The translations under genes were made by a program, and so were the position numbers. From Athripsodes cinereus (Eukaryota; Arthropoda; Insecta; Trichoptera; Leptoceridae), in NCBI GenBank assembly GCA_947579605.1, contig OX388319.1, positions 15,203,447-15,267,446 of the forward strand: a DNA stretch of 64,000 bases, given 5' to 3'. The notes beneath the pieces are model-generated. The model was not told the origin of the DNA. It did not search any database and saw only the letters and a list, made by a program, of their open reading frames with translations. This document shows positions 57,713 through 64,000 of this stretch, piece after piece (within the stretch, counting starts at the first letter, position 1; every line of letters starts with the position of its first letter).

Positions 57713-58254
57713 ATAAGATGTTTTCTAAAGGGCGGTAGTCTCACAACAAGTCATAAGTAAAGTTAACACCGCTCTCAAATATTTTCTGTTATATAATTAT
57801 TTGTAATATAACAACTATTCACTACCCAGTAATTTTGCAAGAATCAAACTAGTTTTTTTTCTACAAATACCGACTAGGTAGTCAATACATGTTATTATAA
57901 TTAAGTTTTATGTCAGATTTGGCAGTAATTGTGTAATTATTAATACGATAAACCATTTAGCGAATATCTATGGTGTTGTCAAAAAGCCGCCGTCTAATAA
58001 ATTTTTAAGAAACATTTGATAACTCACATTCGTTCTTGAATAACTGCACTGTTTGATTTGCGACTGCGATTTCCGAGATTCCTCTTATCCCCCATTCCCC
58101 CCTTTCAGAGCGCTATTATATTTTTGGTTTTTTCCAATGGCCCACTGTATGTTGATGTTATTTTTTTATTTACAAATATCAATACTAATAAATAGTACAT
58201 TATTGCAAAAAGTTAAAAATCAAAGTTAAGATGTGTTCCCTCAAAGTTTTTTTT
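57713..58254. other. Intergenic, no gene seen
   Basis: Nothing recognised. Confidence 0.4.
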
Positions 58255-58392
58255 TTATTTATTTATTTTATTCTTCTTGCACATCATCATTCACATAAAA
58301 AAATCAACAAATCAATTTACATAAGAAAAAATGTGATGATACGCAGTGGCGAGATTATCACTTTATAGTGATTTCTTCCATCTAACCACGAT
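58255..58392 (-). mobile_element. LINE-B 3' end, diverged
   Basis: (TTTAT)n, TTCTTCTTGCACATCATCAT, AGTGGCGAGATTATCAC and TTCTTCCATCTAACC. The hairpin is remade as ATCACT/AGTGAT. Confidence 0.65.
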
Positions 58393-58899
58393 ATAATGTA
58401 TTAGAATGTTATGGTAAAATGAATATGATTTACTCATTTTTTTTCTGTTTATGGATTTGTAAACGTACTAATTTATTTGTAATATCCGCAAACTTCACTG
58501 GGCAAATATTGATTAAATGCATTAATTTGTAATATGTAACAAATGACTGTATGTTTTGCTTTGCTAATAAATAAAATGAAAAATAATTAAAAATAACTCT
58601 CTTTTGGAGATGTGGAGCGAATCCATGATGAAAGGGTGATAAATAAATTGTATTTATCTGAAAAAGGGGTTTAAGAAAGCGTGTAAGAAGGATTACATCG
58701 AACAAAACAAAATAGATATTGATGATTAAATCAATATTTTTCCAGGAAACAAAAAGTCACTTTATTTATTGAACACGCTTCGTACATTTGTACGTCACGT
58801 GTATCAACTTCTCAAAGCCGACTGTTTGTTAAATAAGAACAATCGGCTTGCATAATATATGAGAAATTACGTAAATATGGAAAAAGTTATAAAATTATT
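58393..58899. other. Intergenic, no gene seen
   Basis: The minus frame 58430-58705 has no recognised domain. Confidence 0.4.
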
Positions 58900-58975
58900 T
58901 TAAGATAGGTCAATATGACGTTCCGTTCTTTCTATATACCTCACTTGGGATACGACTTCACTGTATACATAGTAG
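58900..58975 (+). mobile_element. LINE-J 3' end
   Basis: AAGATAGGTCAATATGACGT, TCCGTTCTTTCTATATACC and TCACTTGGGATACGACTTC, ending ATACATAGTAGT. Confidence 0.65.
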
Positions 58976-59309
58976 TTACTGGTCGTTGAAATATCAGAAC
59001 ACCGTACCTAACATTTTATTTGATCGACATCACATTATCGAAAGATTTATTATATCAAATAGTAGTACTCGTATATCATAAAGATTAACATCTTTCTATT
59101 AGATAAACGGTTACTTTAGCGTTTCTTTATACGTAATAGCAGTGTGTTATTTAAATTTATTTATGCATAATATTATGTATTATATCATACATAGTTTCGT
59201 AGATAGAGTAATCAGCGATAATTTATAAATAGGTAAGAATGTTTTAATCGGTATCCACCTTTTTCAAAACAAATGTCATCTAATTTTGATGAAGATAATA
59301 ATAATATAA

Positions 59310-59398
59310 AATATTGTACAAAAAGGTATACAAAACAACCATAACTGAACAAATAATTTTGTGCAATGGGCGCGAGCAGAAGCGCTATAAAAATAGTC
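59310..59398 (-). mobile_element. LINE-B 3' end scrap
   Basis: ACAAATAATTTTGTGCAATG, GGCGCGAGCAGAAGCGC matches 38118-38150 with a deletion in the hairpin. Confidence 0.55.
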
Positions 59399-59439
59399 AT
59401 AACTTGAGTATCCGCGTGCCGTAGCGCAATCGATAAAGA

Positions 59440-59560
59440 ATAGGTATACCACTCTTTTTAGCAAGTTTTCGAGTTTCCTATAAAATACCAGTGTTCGAAA
59501 AAATGCATCATAAATCTCAGCGATGAGGTATGCCACTCATCCTGTATGTAGATATCTAGA
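59440..59560 (+). repeat. Rep-A, distal half
   Basis: ACCACTCTTTTTAGCAAGTT, GAGTTTCCTATAAAATACC, CTCAGCGATGAGGTATGCC and CATCCTGTATG. The tail half is absent, unlike most copies. Confidence 0.65.
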
Positions 59561-59854
59561 GTCTATGATACAGTACAGACCTACACACCAAGGCAATAAA
59601 CACTCGATGATCCTGAGTCACTCGCAAACGAGTGGATGGCATCGTGAAAAATGAATAGAATGTTTTGAATGTATGTATATTTAGGTTTATTACAAATATA
59701 TTATATCTATTTGCAAACACGTTATGTGGAGTCTCTGGTACAGAATACATCTCCTTTTTTCTGTTGATTTTCGAGTGTACTGTAAAAGGTAATTTAGTAT
59801 TCACAACACATCACTTATAAGCTACTGTTATATAATGATGATGTGCAAATAGAA
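59561..59854. other. Intergenic, no gene seen
   Basis: Nothing recognised. Confidence 0.4.
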
Positions 59855-59962
59855 TAAATAAGACATTTAACGATTTGTTACAAAAAGGGCAACATGCATT
59901 TGCTACCAGTAGTAAGTTTTCTGACTACCCCACTTGTGGGAGATGCCATAATGGTGAGGATA
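59855..59962 (+). repeat. Rep-A, tail half
   Basis: CAACATGCATTTGCTACCAG, TTTTCTGACTACCCCACTTG and TGGGAGATGCCATAATGGTG. Confidence 0.7.
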
Positions 59963-60064
59963 TAAATTTTTAATAAACAAGGAAATTTCATTGGCGGTTT
60001 CTTCAGTTACGAATATCTTGGTTTCTCAATTTACGTGATCTAAGTATTTCATTGCTCGTCTTTT

Positions 60065-60110
60065 AATTCTGTCTGTCTACCCATTAGGGACGTGGCGTTA
60101 TGGAATGGAT
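60065..60110 (+). mobile_element. LINE-J tail scrap
   Basis: TCTGTCTACCCATTAGGGAC and GTGGCGTTATGG resemble the last 45 nt of LINE-J. Short. Confidence 0.45.
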
Positions 60111-60545
60111 AGATAATAAAAACTCCCTGTGGAATTCATGCTATACGGTAGTCTCGACATTTACGTATAAAAAAGTAATTGCTTTCGTGTATATCTACAA
60201 ACATGTCATGTATAATAAATTTGGCAACATTGCTAAATTGTCATTGCATGCATAGTTTAATAACATTGTAATAATAATCGCATTATCTATGGATTAAATA
60301 ATACATACCTAAATCGTAATACTTAAATCTTTGTACATACGTATTACATAAAACATATTGGGTGCACGTTGACAACAGGTGATTTTTGTGGTTACTAATT
60401 AAATGGTGGCGCCAGTTGTAGCTTGGATTTTCACGATAGAAAAATGTTTTAAAATGCAAAAAAAAAAAATATTTCAAGAAAAGTTGCCGGTGCTTGAGTG
60501 AATGGTGCACTTTGACCCATTGTTGACAATAGCAATGTGTCGAAC
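60111..60545. other. Intergenic, no gene seen
   Basis: The minus 153-codon frame (60283-60744) runs antisense into LINE-J and is not a gene. Confidence 0.4.
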
Positions 60546-60905
60546 ACTTATGTATGCAAGTGAAACTTGGACGTGATTGAAGAAGGACGAAAGTTGAATA
60601 AATGCTGTGGAGAATGCGTGTAAATAAGTAACGATGGTTTGGACATGTTGAGCAAATGCAAGATGAAAGAATGACGAAGAGGATGTATTTATCTAAAATA
60701 CGGGGTATGAGGAAGCGCGGACGTCCAAAAACCACCTGGATCAAATCCTAAAGGACGGCCGCGTCTTGAGTAAGAGAAATCGACGTGCATGTATGAGAAA
60801 CTGGATGTGGAGGAAGCGAAAAAAGTTTGTAAGGATACATCTATATGGCGTTCCGTTCTCCCTGCCTAACCCTCCTGGGACACGGCTTGAGGGTATAGTA
60901 TAGTT
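60546..60905 (+). pseudogene. LINE-J RT C-terminal pseudogene
   Basis: Starts with YASETWT, the E-TW segment upstream of the RTE C-terminus. Then TTTGGACATGTTGAGCAAAT (FGHVEQM), GGAAGCGCGGACGTCCAAAA (KRGRPK), CTAAAGGACGGCCGCGTCTT and AAATCGACGTGCATGTATGA. The tail is CTGCCTAACCCTCCTGGGAC then GGGTATAGTATAGTT. Several stops and a deletion before the FGHV block kill the frame. Confidence 0.82.
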
Positions 60906-60944
60906 CTCAGACTAGTGTAGACCATCTTTCACTTTTATTTTCGT

Positions 60945-61090
60945 ATGTTCTCGAGAATCTTGTAAAAAGATGATTCCTATTCGTAAATCATTACGTACTC
61001 GTATTTAGATACCTATTTGAAGTTTTCGATTCAGCGATGATGCATCCTACCCTACTACACGTGGGTGATATGTGGGAGATATTATAATGA
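60945..61090 (+). repeat. Rep-A, diverged
   Basis: TTCTCGAGAATCTTGTAAAA, TTCGATTCAGCGATGATGCA and TACCCTACTACACGTGGGTG. It follows LINE-J in the same orientation. Confidence 0.55.
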
Positions 61091-61984
61091 TGTATACAAT
61101 TATGGATGAAATTATACGTAATTTTGTATGTTACTACGCATTTTACTATGAAAAAATAGTATTGCAGAATTATTTCTTGTAGGTTGAATAGAAACTAAAG
61201 TAGGTTACATACAAAAAATAGGTTATCGTGTATATTATAATACCACCAAGATCATTTATAGTGTTGGTGGCATAGTGAATAAAGTACCTAATGCAACAAT
61301 ATTCCAATATAAATTTCAAGTCCGTTTGTATGTTTGGTTAAATTTTCTCAAAACATGTTGGAGAAAAGATAAACCTCTAGACAAGCATCGATCTTTCCAG
61401 TAAATTCTATTAAATTAGGTATCAATAGATAAATTCAAACTAGGCTAGCTTCATCAGATGAATGAAATATAAAACAAAATAACAATAATAATTCAGTTGT
61501 AATGGAAAATAATATAAAAATATCAACAAATAAGTCAAACAAAACTTTTATTTATAACTGAACTTAAGATTCAATGTATGATATCTTCTTACTCAACCTA
61601 TTGTCCTTTGAATTTTTTTTTTTGAAATCCCAATGCTATAAACATGATTTTTTTTTGTCAATATAACGTTTATTCTCCGTGCAATGCTGGGTTAAAGCTC
61701 TAGTTCGATATTATAATATGTGTCACTCAGTGTGGTAATCTGATAAGTTAATTAATCCTCGTCAATCAGGTGTCACCCAATGCTGAATAGCATTATTGTA
61801 AATAAATTATTAATAAATACATATGAAAGTGTGTATTGTAAAAGATTAAATTAGCCGTTTCATAATTTTGATATTAAAGATAATACTTTGCGTATAACTC
61901 GTATTATTCTGAGTGCTTTTTCAATTATTTCGATCGTGTTATATAGATACCTACATGACATATATACCTATCTATAAAAGACAT
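61091..61984. other. Intergenic, no gene seen
   Basis: Nothing recognised. Confidence 0.4.
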
Positions 61985-62150
61985 TGAATTTTATTTATTT
62001 TATTATATTTATTTATTTTATTCTTCACTGTACATTGGTTACAATATTACATAATAAAATAGTGTCACATTATAACAGTTATACAATTCAATTTACATAG
62101 GGCGAGTTTATCGCTAAAATGCGATGTCTTCCAACTAACCCCAACTTCCT
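61985..62150 (-). mobile_element. LINE-B 3' end
   Basis: (TTTAT)n, TTCTTCACTGTACATTGG, AATTTACATAGGGCGAG, TTTATCGC-taaaat-GCGATG and TCTTCCAACTAACCCC. Well preserved. Confidence 0.8.
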
Positions 62151-62189
62151 TATACATAAGCATACTAAAATATTATTTTTTTTACAATA

Positions 62190-62348
62190 CTATGTATAGC
62201 CATCTCTTTAAGTGGGGTTGCCATTGGAGTAAGTGCATGTAATAAACATAAAAGTCGTGCTCTCTCTTCCAGTAAAACTAAAGCACCAGGATGGGTGGCA
62301 ATTCTCATCGCTAAACTGAAGATGTTAATGTCGTAAACGTAAAACTTT
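62190..62348 (-). repeat. Rep-A copy
   Basis: TATAGCCATCTCTTTAAGTG, TGCATGTAATAAACATAAAA, ACCAGGATGGGTGGCAATT and AAGATGTTAATGTCGTAAA. Confidence 0.7.
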
Positions 62349-62385
62349 TTTTTCCGGAGTAGCCTGTCATAATATTTATTATTAT

Positions 62386-62553
62386 AAGTTCGTCGAAAGC
62401 CTGGAGGTAGAGTCTCGATCTCGTGCACAAGAGGTCCGTGGTTCGATCCCAGGTGCCGGCGAACTTCCCTCTCATGACATAAGCTTTTAGTTTACGATGT
62501 ATACGGTTGTATTTGAGTTTATTACAAAAACCCAGATATACCTTTTAAAAAAA
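62386..62553 (+). mobile_element. tRNA-derived SINE (SINE-T)
   Basis: Matches 526-702: AAGTTCGTCGAAAGCCTGGA, GGTTCGATCCC (box B), GTGCCGGCGAACTTCCC and AAAACCCAGATATACC with an A-rich end. A few substitutions and a shortened body. Confidence 0.85.
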
Positions 62554-63461
62554 GTTCATAACACAATGCACGGCCAATAAGTCATTTTACAAACTAAAAT
62601 AAAGCGTTTATAGCTATGAAGCAAACAAAATATACAAAGATACTGAATTATTTTTACATAATATGTACCATTGTACCTACCCTCAAGGTTCCATTTTGGC
62701 AAATAAACAAGCAATTCACTTATTTCATAAGTGCTATGTTGGGATCTTCTTACCATTAATAATATTTAAATTTAGAACGGTAGCTATATTAGTACAAATA
62801 ATATATTCAATATAGATTTGAATTTGTATTATTTGCATGCAAAAAAATATTGGTACAATAAGTGTACATGTATGTATGTATATATATATTGGTATGTATA
62901 ATCCATATATGTATGTAGCTGTGTTTCACAATACAAAATGAGAATGAATTTACATGTTGACATAACATGTGTCTTTGTGAAATATTTATGTCACTATTAT
63001 AATATTTAGTGTACGTTTGTATAATATTATATGTGTGAGTGGAAAATTCAAATAACATTATATACTCGTAGATCAATTTGACTCTCTTGCGATTTGAAAC
63101 ATTAATGATTCAAAGTATCTTAATACTTATTTGATTTTAAAAGAATTTAATTAGACAACTCAATAGGAGAACCAATGTCCAAGTAAAACTCCTGGGGATG
63201 GCGGATTGAGGTACCCGTTAATCAGGAAACACTAAGAACAGTGAAAACCCAAAAAAATATCGGTTTGCATTAAATGTTTTGTGGTTGGTGGACCTTATAT
63301 CACGACAATGAGAATGACGGAATTGATGAAAGTTGTCCATGGATACCTTTTTTTCCAAGGTTCTCTAATCGAGAAATTTGATTGGTTTAAATTTGAAATA
63401 ATTAATCTATTTTTATTACCTAATAACCCAAAAATTCTTTAGTTGTTGTATGGAAATAATG
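62554..63461. other. AT-rich intergenic, no gene seen
   Basis: A (TATG/TA)n run lies near 62870-62890. Nothing else. Confidence 0.4.
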
Positions 63462-63597
63462 TATCTATTTATTAATCTTTTACTCCTCGCATATTAATTA
63501 CAAACAATTTCATAAAGAAGTTAGTCCATTAATGTTAAATACAATCAATATACAGAGGGCGAGTTTATTGTAAATTTGCGATCTCTTCCAACTAAAA
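63462..63597 (-). mobile_element. LINE-B 3' end
   Basis: TCTTTTACTCCTCGCATATT, CAATATACAGAGGGCGAG, TTTATTGTAAATTTGCGATC and TCTTCCAACTAA. Confidence 0.75.
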
Positions 63598-64000
63598 AAT
63601 ATAATAATAATAATAGACCCGTTTGGAATAAATGCCCTGGTATACTTACGGGATTAATCCATTTTGTGTCATATAAAACGAAGTAAAAGAAAATTGGTAC
63701 ATAATATATTGTAGGAATAAAAAACAATCGTAACACGTATAAAACGAAAAATATTGATTTGAAATTACCTTCCCCGTATAATGTTTTCTAATGTTTATTT
63801 ATTTATTTATTCAATCAACAGAACACTACAGACAAAACATGCTTATCTAATACAACTAAATATTATACAAGAAAAGAAGTACTCAATGCAATGTCCTCTT
63901 TATAAGTGTTCAAATTTTAAATTAATTTATTTTAATCAAAGCCCATTCGGTTGTCATACATATTAAAATAACAATAATAATGACAAAACAAACATAGAAT
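63598..64000. other. Intergenic, possible LINE tail
   Basis: TTTATTTATTTATTTATTCA at 63796-63815 could be another minus LINE tail; family not recognised. Confidence 0.35.

Noticed and set aside
60420..60470. Poly(A) run as a processed pseudogene
   Set aside because: No upstream coding similarity or spliced structure is visible.
60283..60744. 153-codon minus-strand frame
   Set aside because: Much of it is antisense to the LINE-J pseudogene; no domain.
1..64000. CRISPR array or bacterial operon
   Set aside because: No regularly spaced short repeats with unique spacers and no bacterial gene organisation; the content is clearly eukaryotic.

Overview
The window looks like non-coding DNA from an insect nuclear genome, most probably a lepidopteran. 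It is very AT-rich and has no long host reading frames. It is filled with short non-LTR retrotransposon (LINE) 3' ends whose hairpins and (AAAT)n tails resemble those common in moth and butterfly genomes, plus tRNA-derived SINEs, and runs such as TAGGTACCTA are frequent. The order-level assignment is inference. I found no convincing host protein-coding exon, rRNA or true tRNA gene.

The only long coding region (11775-14597, +) is a nearly complete LINE ORF2: an APE-type endonuclease followed by a reverse transcriptase (RT) of the CR1/Jockey group. All other coding traces are LINE C-terminal scraps: RTE-like at 3.2, 20.1, 26.1, 26.9, 29.3, 40.2, 50.4, 53.5, 55.1 and 60.6 kb, and CR1/L2-like at 0.4, 24.4, 35.9, 38.9, 44.9, 47.8 and 57.6 kb.

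The commonest repeat, called Rep-A here (about 250-270 bp, roughly 30 copies), ends in the same ~40 nt as the RTE-like LINE called LINE-J. That suggests Rep-A was mobilised by LINE-J's RT. A second set, LINE-B 3' ends (about ten copies), is always in the minus orientation. tRNA-headed SINEs lie at 0.5, 1.7, 19.6, 37.8, 51.8 and 62.4 kb.

The most interesting system is a set of four short palindromic cassettes at 5.4, 17.5, 24.9 and 30.3 kb, plus a related solo piece at 9.3 kb. Each has inverted arms of about 85-114 bp around a 16-32 nt centre, a 33-43 nt tail on one side, and 9-18 bp direct repeats at the outer edges. Two cassettes carry hammerhead ribozyme cores (CTGATGA, stem II, GAAA, a self-complementary stem III, then a 4-bp stem I). 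This is the organisation expected of Penelope-like elements (PLEs), here without any PLE coding region.

Other structure includes a multi-level nest at 36.2-38.8 kb: an old insect repeat split by a 2.3-kb element with ~200-bp inverted ends, itself carrying a split Rep-A, a SINE and a LINE-B tail. There is also a nearly identical 3 x 126 bp tandem triplication at 57.1-57.5 kb. Coordinates of repeats are read by eye and are usually good to about 10-20 bp.
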